Shown: positions 1 through 6,078 of the stretch, in pieces
Layout: each line of letters begins with the position of its first letter
Position numbering within the stretch: position 1 is the stretch's first letter
NCBI GenBank assembly: GCA_905233775.1
Contig: CAJOEB010000037.1
Span: 1 to 7,441, forward strand
Direction: 5' to 3'
Origin: an uncultured Alphaproteobacteria bacterium
GTDB lineage: Bacteria > Pseudomonadota > Alphaproteobacteria > UBA3830
Length of the DNA stretch: 7,441 nucleotides
The notes under the pieces: generated by a model
The model's input: only the letters and a program-made list of their open reading frames with translations
Database searches by the model: none
What the model was told of the DNA's origin: nothing
Position numbers and translations under genes: made by a program

Positions 1-1482
1 GCTGGAAGATGATGAACTTTGTGATGGTTCTGAATGGGGTACATTAAAAGGATCACTTACTACTAATCTGTCATATGCGATTTCCTTTGCCAGAATACCT
101 GGGATATCAGCATATTTACTATCAACTCTGTATACATTTGCAAGAGCTTGTTTTTTGTGTATTTTCGTATCTTGCTCTTCTCTTATGGTACCCATCATCA
201 TGGAGAATCGTTCTTTTAGTCCCTTTCTTGTTATTCTTGCCCATAAACCGTTCCAAGGAGCTGACTTTCCTTTACTTTGTCGCTTCTGAGTTTGAGCTTC
301 CAGCATTTGTTCTTTATATTTATTGGGAATACTGCTGTAATCACCATTGAATAAGTAAGGAAGCAATTTTATCTTTGTTGAACCTGAAATTGATTGAGAC
401 ATACCACCCGCTGATGCACCTGCAAAAGCATTAGATGCTGTTAAATGTTCCCTACTTGATGAAGACATAGTACTTGAAGAGGAACTACTAGAGGAAGATG
501 AACTTGATGCTGTTCCTCTTGACGAAGTTGTGGTAGTTGGAAAACTTAAAAAAGAAGTCGAAGGCAAAGCATCTAATCTATCTCTGAGATCAACTAATCG
601 TCTCACCCATTCTTCTACAGATAAAGGCGGTAGTGTTGTTCCTTCTATGTGTCGTTCGGATTTTACGGCATTCCTTAATACCGTCTTCACCGGTTCTATA
701 AAAGGCTCATTAGTATTGTAAGGATATCTCAATGGCAATTTAGCTTCCATTCGAGCATTCAATTCAGACCCTGGATCTGCCAGTCCGAAAACATTACGGT
801 GTTCTTCCGCATTTCCCCAAATTTCCTTATAACCTACTCTATCTATGGCTCCCGCTGGAGTTATTTTTTTTCTGTTCCCTTCAGTATTGCTTCCATCTTC
901 TCTATGTTTCAAATGATTCATTTCATGGCCAATTGCAATATGAAAAGGATCGTCTCTTTCTTGTATAAGTACTGCCTCTATCGGAAGCATTTTTTTTGCT
1001 GTTGGAATAGCAAGAGAAGAAACTATATTATAATGCGGAACTTGCAGTTCAAAACCATTAGATTGCCTTTTTATCTTATTGTATCTTCCAGATATATCTA
1101 AAATAACGAAACTTTTTGTTTCTTGTTGATTTTTTTCGTACCGAAAAAAACTTCCATCACTGTTTTCTTTATCATCATAAAACCCAATTGTTAGTGTACC
1201 ATTAGGACGATCTTGTATATGATCTAATACGCCTTGCAATTGAATACATCCAACTCTGCTATTCTCCATCCTCATAAAATGTTTGTTTAAAAATCGCTCT
1301 ATAGTCTCTCCTTCTGTTCGCAAGCTCGAATATATTTCTAAATCTCCATTACTATTAAAGTCAATTATATGTTCAGGACTTAATTCTTTTTCAACAACAA
1401 TCTTGTCATGTTCTTTTTTAATCTTTGCAAGTGCTATTTTTTTATTTTTTATATTTTCTATAAGTTGTTCACTTAATGTCAT
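1..1482 (-). CDS. M91-family zinc metallopeptidase effector, copy A (partial, C-terminus off the left edge)
   Basis: This open frame of 494 codons runs leftward without a stop to base 1, so the protein is longer than 494 residues. The ATG at 1482 has a strong AAGGAG Shine-Dalgarno site (1489-1494). The zinc motif HEMNH is at residues 186-190 (bases 913-927), followed by NAEEHRNV (224-231) and SELNARMEA...RYPY (239-255). This order matches the M91/NleD-like effector family, where HExxH is followed by an EE-R-TV block and an N-LR-E-G-P-R-Y block. Known members are injected proteases that cut host proteins; NleD cleaves JNK and p38. No signal peptide is seen, as expected for an injected effector. 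After the catalytic domain comes a Ser/Thr-rich linker (315-343, twelve consecutive serines), then an LLP-containing segment (373-375), then a second serine run at the window edge. The gene lies 15 nt downstream of the 2208-1498 gene and is probably cotranscribed with it. It is a paralogue of the gene at 6079. The family call is firm, the substrate unknown. Confidence 0.85.
   Translation of the reverse strand, partial: MTLSEQLIENIKNKKIALAKIKKEHDKIVVEKELSPEHIIDFNSNGDLEIYSSLRTEGETIERFLNKHFMRMENSRVGCIQLQGVLDHIQDRPNGTLTIGFYDDKENSDGSFFRYEKNQQETKSFVILDISGRYNKIKRQSNGFELQVPHYNIVSSLAIPTAKKMLPIEAVLIQERDDPFHIAIGHEMNHLKHREDGSNTEGNRKKITPAGAIDRVGYKEIWGNAEEHRNVFGLADPGSELNARMEAKLPLRYPYNTNEPFIEPVKTVLRNAVKSERHIEGTTLPPLSVEEWVRRLVDLRDRLDALPSTSFLSFPTTTTSSRGTASSSSSSSSSSSSTMSSSSREHLTASNAFAGASAGGMSQSISGSTKIKLLPYLFNGDYSSIPNKYKEQMLEAQTQKRQSKGKSAPWNGLWARITRKGLKERFSMMMGTIREEQDTKIHKKQALANVYRVDSKYADIPGILAKEIAYDRLVVSDPFNVPHSEPSQSSSSSS
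472..507 (-). other. Poly-serine linker coding tract in metallopeptidase A
   Basis: This stretch encodes twelve consecutive serines (residues 326-337) inside a wider Ser/Thr-rich segment (315-343). The serine codons are mixed (AGT, TCA, TCT, TCC), so the tract is not a simple nucleotide microsatellite and the amino-acid composition appears to be maintained. Copy B of the peptidase has no equivalent. The tract accounts for most of the roughly 40-residue shift between the HExxH motif and the next shared block (LLP) in the two copies. A flexible linker between the catalytic domain and a C-terminal domain is the simplest reading. Confidence 0.8.
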
Positions 1483-1497
1483 TTTTATCTCCTTATA

Positions 1498-2208
1498 TTA
1501 TTCATAGTATGTGTCTAAAGTTACTAAATCTATATTTTCTCCTACTTGCATTGCTCCTAACCGATCCGTTGCATTCCAAAGCTCTCCTTTATATCTGTAA
1601 CTATGCCAATATCCATAATTCCAAAATATTGCTTGTTTTTGCCACTGTATAGCTTCTGTCTTGTTTCCTGCTTCGTATTTCCGAAGAGCAATCTGAGACG
1701 AACACTTTCTTAAATTGTCTACAAGACTATTTCCTAAAGTATTAACTAAAAACAAAATAATCGGTTCAAATTGATCTTTTATTTCTTCTTCAGTGGAAAG
1801 TTTATCCTTCTCGCAAAATCTTTTGATATTATCATCAATAAGGGCATTCATTTTTCTGCGAATTTTATCCGAAGCAGAGAGGAAAATCTTTTTTCTCCAC
1901 AATTCATAAGCTTTTTCTGGGTCACTTTCCGCTTCGGCTGCCTGCATTGCTCGGACGTTTTCCATAAGATCCCACTTTTCATGACACTTTTCCAATTCAG
2001 TACGAGATAATCCGAATCTACGTAATTCAGCTCCCACAGGATCTTCGATTGGAGCTGTTGCAGGTGGTTCCGGAGAAGGATCACGACAACAGCAGCAACA
2101 GAAGAGAGATCGCATAGCTTCTGTTTCGGTTGTAAATCCAATGCAAAATAGCGTTATTACGCTGATGATTGTACATTTCCTTATAATTTTCGATACTAAG
2201 ATGTTCAT
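1498..2208 (-). CDS. Small Sec-signal protein with a Cys5 cluster, partner of metallopeptidase A
   Basis: This encodes 236 residues of unrecognised family. A Sec signal peptide is clear: basic n-region (K7, R10, K11), hydrophobic core about 12-25, and a signal peptidase I site after TEA (residues 29-31). The predicted mature protein begins MRSLF followed by five consecutive cysteines (37-41) and a Pro-rich stretch (44-57). The remainder looks alpha-helical and charged, with a WRK motif at 104-106 and further single cysteines. The ATG at 2208 has an AAGGGAG site at 2216-2222, 7 nt upstream. It is the first gene of a probable operon with the M91 peptidase 15 nt downstream. It resembles the protein at 5355 in signal peptide, gene position and short anchors (G-[LW]-[ST]-x-x-E-[LI]; WRKxxF; Q-[KE]-Q near the C-terminus). 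The resemblance is weak enough that homology is inferred, not proven. Role unknown: an exported accessory, chaperone, inhibitor or second effector are all possible. Confidence 0.8.
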   Translation of the reverse strand: MNILVSKIIRKCTIISVITLFCIGFTTETEAMRSLFCCCCCRDPSPEPPATAPIEDPVGAELRRFGLSRTELEKCHEKWDLMENVRAMQAAEAESDPEKAYELWRKKIFLSASDKIRRKMNALIDDNIKRFCEKDKLSTEEEIKDQFEPIILFLVNTLGNSLVDNLRKCSSQIALRKYEAGNKTEAIQWQKQAIFWNYGYWHSYRYKGELWNATDRLGAMQVGENIDLVTLDTYYE

Positions 2209-2463
2209 ACTCCCTCTCCCTTAACTCCATATCAGATGATTAAACGATTTCCTCTATCTCTGTTTATGTCAGTATACTATATTTTTTTAATTACAAGGGG
2301 GATTAGGGCGTTTTTTTCTCTTTTTTTTTATTTTTTATTTTTTTTGCCTTGTAAAATCAACTCTGTAATAGAGTTTTTTCAGTAGAAAATCATTGCTTTG
2401 TATCTTGCATCAATTTTTTTATCGCCATGCGATATATTAAGAGGAATGAATCAATGTTTTATC
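2209..2463. other. AT-rich intergenic region between recombinase and cassette A
   Basis: This is about 255 bases without a supportable gene. It holds a T-rich tract at 2311-2345 (31 of 35 bases T; poly-A on the leftward strand). A G-rich patch lies at 2297-2307. Three short hairpins are present: AACTCT/AGAGTT (2359-2375), ATCGC/GCGAT (2421-2433), and ATCTT/AAGAT (2461-2472) overlapping the recombinase stop. A candidate leftward promoter for the cassette lies at 2271-2296. None of the hairpins is followed by a U-run on the leftward strand, so no terminator for the recombinase can be called. Confidence 0.6.
2271..2296 (-). promoter_or_regulatory. Candidate promoter for the cassette A operon
   Basis: On the leftward strand a good -10 box TATACT (2276-2271) lies about 60 nt before the start codon at 2208. 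The -35 is weaker: TTGTAA at 2296-2291 gives a short 14-nt spacer, and CCTTGT at 2298-2293 gives 16. The poly-A tract on this strand at 2345-2311 lies just upstream and could act as an UP-like element. Such matches are common by chance in AT-rich DNA, so the call rests mainly on position. Confidence 0.35.
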
Positions 2464-3054
2464 TTACAAGATTTTATCATCTCGTAAAGTATGAATCTGT
2501 TCAGGTGGAAAGTATTTATAGAATGTCCGTCGTCCGATACCGGCAGAACGGATAACATCTGAGATAAATGGATATGCGGCCGTATCTTTAATCATGGCAC
2601 GGATCAATTTCATACGTTCGTCACTCATAATTTTCGGACGACCACCAATGCGCCCATGTTCTCGTGCTACTTTCAACCCTGCTCGCGTATTCTCGACGAT
2701 AATTTCTCGCTGAAACTGATCAAAAGCAGCATTTATATGAAAAAAAAGTCGTCCTTCAGGTGTTGTTGTATCAATTTTTTGCGTCAGAGCTCGCAAATTA
2801 ATACCCCGTTCTTCCAATTGTTTTACCGTTGCCATTACCTGCGTAAGAGATCGGGCCAAACGTGATAATTTCCAGACTACAAGCGTATCTCCTGCTCTCG
2901 CATATTCCAGAGCTTCTTTCAATTTTGGCCGATTTTCCTTTGCGCCTGACTTCTTCTCCGTAAAAATTTTCTCACATCCTGCTTTTCTCAGTTCCTCTAT
3001 CTGAAATTGCGGATTTTGATCCAATGTTGACACACGCGCATATCCTATGAACAT
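2464..3054 (-). CDS. Serine recombinase, resolvase/invertase family
   Basis: This is a 196-residue site-specific recombinase of the small resolvase/invertase type, the usual length for the family. The N-terminal catalytic domain has Y5, R7 and the nucleophile S9 in YARVSTLDQN, then KLSRLARSL with R65 and R68. The position usually Asp before R65 is Ser, a common variant. The dimerisation helix region (QREIIVENTRAGL, 115-127) is followed by the GRIGGRPK hinge (134-141) and a C-terminal helix-turn-helix at about 163-182. The chemistry is strand exchange through a 5'-phosphoserine link. The ATG at 3054 has an excellent AAGGAGG site (3060-3066). It follows the ATPase remnant by 21 nt and may share its transcript. 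No transposase is present, so it is a lone recombinase or a relic of a larger element. By eye its coding sequence is richer in G+C than its neighbours, consistent with separate acquisition. Its target sites were not identified. Confidence 0.95.
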   Translation of the reverse strand: MFIGYARVSTLDQNPQFQIEELRKAGCEKIFTEKKSGAKENRPKLKEALEYARAGDTLVVWKLSRLARSLTQVMATVKQLEERGINLRALTQKIDTTTPEGRLFFHINAAFDQFQREIIVENTRAGLKVAREHGRIGGRPKIMSDERMKLIRAMIKDTAAYPFISDVIRSAGIGRRTFYKYFPPEQIHTLRDDKIL

Positions 3055-3075
3055 CTTTTCCTCCTTTTTTACGCT

Positions 3076-3288
3076 TTAATCTCGTAAACAACCTATCGGA
3101 ACAATTATTTCATCTTTACGTTTGTAGGCACAAGTGCCCGTTCCTGCCAGAATCATTTTAAATGTCGGTTGTTTCATTTTAGATGTATCAATATTTGCAG
3201 CAAGCTTGTTGAGCGACTCCCTCAGCGATGCGCGTATATCGCCACCAAGTTTAATTTCTACCAATCCATATGAACTATATTGCTTCAT
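3076..3288 (-). pseudogene. C-terminal remnant of an AAA+/DUF4143-type ATPase
   Basis: The 70 codons read like the extreme C-terminus of the DUF4143 ATPase family: SYGLVEIKLGGD (residues 6-17, the E-x-K of the PD-(D/E)XK-like domain), then IDTSKMKQPTF, and a terminal IIVPIGCLRD. Full-length members are about 380-450 residues with an N-terminal P-loop. Here everything upstream is missing, and an in-frame TGA sits 8 codons before the first ATG. The ATG has no well-placed ribosome site: AAGGAAG lies about 14 nt upstream, too far. It is not a copy of the intact ATPase at 3831, whose C-terminus differs (EFKYTASK instead of EIKLGGD), so it derives from another member. A short translated peptide cannot be excluded because the recombinase lies immediately downstream on the same strand. 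Confidence 0.7.
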
Positions 3289-3604
3289 AACTGTAATATT
3301 ATCTTCCTTATGTCATAATTGAAATAAATAATACTTTTCTTTTCAAGATAAAATAAATAAAGTTCGGGAGTTCAGATAGTTTTTAATTGGGAGTTTGGCT
3401 ATAAATTAATAGGCGATTTTGTAAGAGAATGTATCTTGATAAAACTTCAACAAATTTTCTCTTAGATACAGCTTAAAAAAGAATTCAGGTTAATTGAAAA
3501 GGTCTTGCTATAGTTGTGCTTTTTCCGATTTACACTTGTTTCAAGAAAAAACGCTATCTAATAATATCTCTGTTTTTTTTGTTTCAAAATTCATCTGCCA
3601 ACAA

Positions 3605-3623
3605 CAATAATGAAACATTATTG
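3605..3623. repeat. Perfect inverted repeat CAATAATG-AAA-CATTATTG
   Basis: This is an 8-bp perfect inverted repeat with a 3-nt loop in the region upstream of the ATPase gene. It is not followed by a T-run on either strand, so it does not look like an intrinsic terminator. A protein-binding or recombination site is possible. Chance is also possible given the AT content. Confidence 0.5.
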
Positions 3624-3695
3624 CGAAAACATAGTTTAGATACAAAATTTTCTTATCAATTATATATAAAAATCCTCCAGCATAATTTTGTATAA

Positions 3696-3709
3696 AAAAC
3701 GATCGTTTT
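3696..3709. repeat. Perfect palindrome AAAACGATCGTTTT
   Basis: This is a 14-bp uninterrupted palindrome about 60 bases upstream of the predicted -35 of the ATPase gene. Its CGATCG core is unusual in such AT-rich surroundings. It could be an operator for a dimeric regulator or a recombinase half-site pair; no matching regulator gene is recognised here. Confidence 0.45.
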
Positions 3710-3770
3710 CGAGATAAAAAAATTCCGTTAGTGCTCTATGGTTTTACATCTTTTCTACTTGTTTTTAATA

Positions 3771-3799
3771 TTGATTTCATCATTTTCTCATAATATAAA
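3771..3799 (+). promoter_or_regulatory. Candidate promoter of the ATPase gene
   Basis: TTGATT (3771-3776) and TATAAA (3794-3799) are separated by exactly 17 nt, a near-consensus sigma-70 arrangement. Transcription would begin at about 3806-3808. That places the alternative TTG codon at 3807 at the transcript start and supports the ATG at 3831 as the real initiation codon. AT-rich background limits confidence. Confidence 0.4.
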
Positions 3800-3830
3800 T
3801 AATTAATTGAGGATATTAGGTATAAATATC

Positions 3831-4970
3831 ATGATTCAAAGAAGCATATTCGGAAAAATTACAAAAAATCTATTCAAAGATAAAGTCATTTTGATTTTCG
3901 GAACCAGAAGAGTCGGAAAAACTACGCTCGTAAAGCAAATCTTGGAACAATTATCTAAAGAATCCAAAAAATGTATTTATTTAAATTGTGATTTATTAAG
4001 CGTTAAACAATCTCTGGAAACAACCAATGAACAAATTTTGAAACAAAAAATTGATGGATACGATATTGTGGTAATAGACGAAGCTCAAAATGTTGCAAAT
4101 ATCGGTCAGGTATTAAAAATCATACATGACGAATTTCCTAACATTCAAGTTATTGCAACAGGATCTTCAAGTTTTGATTTAGCAAATAAAACAGGAGAAC
4201 CGCTTGTCGGACGCAGTCGTTCTTTCGTTTTGTATCCTTTCTCTGTCGCAGAAATCAGTAATGCGACTAATTCATTCACTGCTACTGCGAATCTGGATAA
4301 TTTTTTGCGTTTAGGACTGTATCCTAATATTTTTAATCTAGATGAAAATGAAGCAATTGACGACCTTGAAGATTTGGTAAATGGGTATTTATATAAAGAT
4401 ATTCTTGCTTATGAAAATATCAAACATTCTGATCAAATATTAAAGTTATTGCAATGTTTGGCATTGCAAATCGGATCAGAAGTTTCTTTTAATGAATTAT
4501 CCAATAAACTTGCTATCAGCGCGAATACCGTAAAAAAATATATAGATTTACTCGAAAAATGCTACATCATATTCACATTACCCGCTTTTTCCGGAAATAT
4601 AAGAAATGAAATCGCCGGTAATCGTTCTCGCAAAATCTTCTTCTACGATATAGGTATACGCAATGCGCTGATCGGTAATTATCAATTTATGCATTTACGA
4701 AATGATGTAGGCGGTATATGGGAAAATTTTTGCATAGTCGAATTGATCAAAAAAACTCAAAGAGAAGGTCGTCGGTGCCGAAAATATTTCTGGCGCAATT
4801 ACGACCAACAAGAAGTGGATTTTATAGAAGAAGAAAACGGAGAGTTGCGAGCTTATGAGTTTAAATACACTGCTTCGAAAGCAAGATTTCCGAAAATATT
4901 CAAAGAAAATTATAAAGCCAGCTTACATTTAATAAACAAAGAGAATTTTATGGAATGGTTTGGGAAATAA
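3831..4970 (+). CDS. AAA+ superfamily ATPase with C-terminal DUF4143 (PD-(D/E)XK-like) domain
   Basis: This encodes 379 residues from the ATG at 3831. The frame extends to a TTG at 3807, but the family typically begins MIxR at its P-loop domain, and MIQRSIFGK fits. Walker A is GTRRVGKT (24-31), Walker B is DIVVIDEAQ (78-86), and the sensor-like segment ATGSSSFDL is at 109-117. A winged-helix-like middle (SFNELSNKLAISANTVKKYI) precedes the C-terminal nuclease-like fold, with EVD (328-330), EFK (343-345) and the family length intact. These proteins are widespread, often multicopy and laterally moved. Their cellular role is not established; ATP hydrolysis is expected from the motifs, and nuclease activity is only suggested by the fold. 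The gene stands alone between the recombinase block and cassette B, with its own candidate promoter and terminator. The stop TAA at 4968-4970 is followed directly by a second TAA. Confidence 0.92.
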   Translation: MIQRSIFGKITKNLFKDKVILIFGTRRVGKTTLVKQILEQLSKESKKCIYLNCDLLSVKQSLETTNEQILKQKIDGYDIVVIDEAQNVANIGQVLKIIHDEFPNIQVIATGSSSFDLANKTGEPLVGRSRSFVLYPFSVAEISNATNSFTATANLDNFLRLGLYPNIFNLDENEAIDDLEDLVNGYLYKDILAYENIKHSDQILKLLQCLALQIGSEVSFNELSNKLAISANTVKKYIDLLEKCYIIFTLPAFSGNIRNEIAGNRSRKIFFYDIGIRNALIGNYQFMHLRNDVGGIWENFCIVELIKKTQREGRRCRKYFWRNYDQQEVDFIEEENGELRAYEFKYTASKARFPKIFKENYKASLHLINKENFMEWFGK

Positions 4971-5014
4971 TAATGTAAAAAAGAAGTAGAAGGCAGTATA
5001 GCAGAGCTCCTTAG

Positions 5015-5042
5015 AAAAAAAAAGGCAGATTATTAGCCTTTT
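5015..5042. terminator. Hairpin terminator after the ATPase gene, possibly bidirectional
   Basis: AAAAGGC (5020-5026) pairs with GCCTTTT (5036-5042) around a 9-nt loop, 45 bases after the ATPase stop. On the rightward strand only the stem's own four T residues follow, which is weak. On the leftward strand the stem is followed by nine T residues (complement of the A-run 5015-5023), a classic intrinsic terminator. It probably ends the ATPase message and blocks leftward readthrough. Confidence 0.5.
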
Positions 5043-5316
5043 CATCAGTCTTGAATTTATCAGAGAAAATACAAACTTCCTTGTAGTTATGTTAACAGAA
5101 CACCGACAAGCGGGAGCAACAATAGTTTTACAAAAAATATGTAGGTAGGTTATTGATCATATAAGCAATACATAATTTTTTATACATATAATAATAGAAA
5201 TTCTACGATTTAAAATTATATTAGGGCTTCAAAAACCGCAAAGATGAGCAAATTATAAATTTTTTTAATTTTTTTTCAGATTTTACGGAGTAATAGCATT
5301 TTGCACTTTAAAATCG

Positions 5317-5325
5317 TGTTACAAT
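5317..5325 (+). promoter_or_regulatory. Candidate extended -10 promoter of the cassette B operon
   Basis: TGTTACAAT matches the extended -10 pattern TGnTATAAT with one mismatch. There is no convincing -35, as is allowed for extended -10 promoters. Transcription would start near 5332, leaving a short leader before the ATG at 5355 and excluding the in-frame TTG at 5301 as a start. Confidence 0.35.
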
Positions 5326-5342
5326 TACATCAGAATATGGCC

Positions 5343-5348
5343 AAAGGA
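5343..5348 (+). promoter_or_regulatory. Ribosome binding site that decides the start at 5355
   Basis: AAAGGA sits 6 nt before the ATG at 5355. Starting there gives a canonical signal peptide directly at the N-terminus. The longer in-frame TTG start at 5301 would add 18 residues before it and would spoil the signal peptide. Confidence 0.65.
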
Positions 5349-5354
5349 TGTAAA

Positions 5355-6047
5355 ATGAATCTATTTAAACTGCTTCTTGTTATTTTTTTCACGATTCTTC
5401 CTATCGCAGAGTGTACATACGCCGCAGAAAGAATATTAAAAGTTGATCTTTCCGAAGAGGAAGAAAAAATCCTTGCTCGTGGTTGGACTCAGCAGGAAAT
5501 TAAACAGGAATCCGATGCTTTTTGCGCTAATCCGACTGAGCCTGAAGAAGCTTCTGCAAAAGTCGAATATTGGCGTAAGCTTTTCTTCGGTGCTGGTATA
5601 ACCGAATTCAGCCGTTGCTTCCGTAAATACACACAAAAATATATGGAATTATTTCTGTCTCCTGACGGGATTCTTACGGATGAACCAAAAGAAATATACG
5701 CAAATTTACCTATATATAATGGAGATTTAACATATATAGAACGAAAAAAATTACCTCTTACAGAGCAGATGATACTTAATTTACATACTTCCTGGCCAAT
5801 AGGAGGACAGATCTTTCTTCTCTTAGATCAAGAAAAGTCAAATATTCCTCATAATAACTTAAAATTTTATCAAATAATGCAAGAACAATGTTTTTGGTTG
5901 ATGATTTATCAAGCTCCGTTTTCAGTTTTTGATGATTATTATGATGGCTCTCATTCAGAACTTATAAGTTATCTTAAATATTTTTGTACATATGATGTCC
6001 GACAAGAAAATAAAAAAAATGAAAAATCTTGTTGTAATTTACTGTAA
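5355..6047 (+). CDS. Small Sec-signal protein ending in a CaaX-like CNLL, partner of metallopeptidase B
   Basis: This encodes 230 residues of unrecognised family. The N-terminus is a textbook signal peptide: K5, hydrophobic 6-18, cleavage near TYA-AE (21-25). The mature part begins with an acidic helix (SEEEEK), then a G-W-T-Q-Q-E-I segment (43-49), WRK at 73-75, and a helical remainder with scattered cysteines. The last residues are ENKKNEK followed by SCCNLL. The final four, CNLL, fit a eukaryotic CaaX prenylation box with terminal Leu (geranylgeranylation type), with a second cysteine and lysines upstream. It is the first gene of a probable two-gene operon: the M91 peptidase begins 31 nt downstream. 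It resembles the 2208-1498 protein in position, signal peptide and short anchors, and the two leaders share a CATC-GA-TATGG segment. Homology between the two is inferred. The role is unknown: a host-membrane-targeted secreted protein, or an exported partner of the peptidase, are the main options. Confidence 0.8.
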   Translation: MNLFKLLLVIFFTILPIAECTYAAERILKVDLSEEEEKILARGWTQQEIKQESDAFCANPTEPEEASAKVEYWRKLFFGAGITEFSRCFRKYTQKYMELFLSPDGILTDEPKEIYANLPIYNGDLTYIERKKLPLTEQMILNLHTSWPIGGQIFLLLDQEKSNIPHNNLKFYQIMQEQCFWLMIYQAPFSVFDDYYDGSHSELISYLKYFCTYDVRQENKKNEKSCCNLL

Positions 6048-6078
6048 AGCTTAATTTTTTGTTGAAAGGAAGAAAATA

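Larger units (their letters stand above)
3289..3830. other. Long AT-rich intergenic region with palindromes
   Basis: These 540 bases separate the leftward ATPase remnant from the rightward intact ATPase. No gene is supportable in either strand and no tRNA-like cloverleaf was seen. The region contains a perfect 8-bp hairpin at 3605-3623, a perfect 14-bp palindrome at 3696-3709, a TGTATCT/AGATACA inverted pair (3430-3436 and 3464-3470) interleaved with a TAAGAGAA/TTCTCTTA pair (3422-3429 and 3457-3464), and a probable rightward promoter at 3771-3799. It could hold eroded mobile-element sequence or recombinase sites, but nothing recognisable remains. Confidence 0.6.
4971..5354. other. Intergenic region between ATPase and cassette B
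   Basis: These roughly 380 bases hold a hairpin terminator (5015-5042) and a candidate extended -10 promoter for cassette B (5317-5325). A T-rich stretch lies at about 5260-5276. One frame is open from 5002 to 5148 (48 codons), but its first ATG is at 5089 with no ribosome site and no recognisable similarity, so it is not called as a gene. Nothing else is supportable. Confidence 0.6.

Noticed and set aside
799..1101. A rightward 100-codon frame opposite the M91 copy A gene
   Set aside because: It lies entirely antisense to a gene with clear catalytic motifs and family similarity; its Phe/Tyr/Ser-rich composition is typical of an antisense shadow.
2359..2379. Small hairpin AACTCT/AGAGTT followed by T residues, terminator-like on the rightward strand
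   Set aside because: No rightward gene ends nearby, and the leftward recombinase transcript would lack the U-run after it; the stem is only 6 bp and AT-rich.
2464..3054. IS607-type transposase as an alternative for the serine recombinase
   Set aside because: IS607 enzymes have the DNA-binding domain before the catalytic domain; here the helix-turn-helix is C-terminal, as in resolvases and invertases, and there is no adjacent TnpB-type gene.
3540..3720. A stretch of about 56 open codons on the leftward strand in the AT-rich intergenic region
   Set aside because: No start codon with a ribosome site and no recognisable protein similarity; not distinguishable from chance.
3807..3830. Upstream TTG start adding eight residues to the ATPase
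   Set aside because: No ribosome site precedes it, it coincides with the predicted transcript start, and the family begins at the MIQR-type N-terminus.
5002..5148. A 48-codon open frame between the ATPase and cassette B, with a tail reading LTEHRQAGATIVLQK
   Set aside because: Its only ATG is at 5089 with no ribosome site, it overlaps the terminator hairpin, and it resembles no family I recognise; chance openness is likely.
5301..5354. TTG start adding 18 residues to the cassette B small protein
   Set aside because: It would bury the signal peptide and lies upstream of the predicted transcription start; the ATG at 5355 has its own AAAGGA site.
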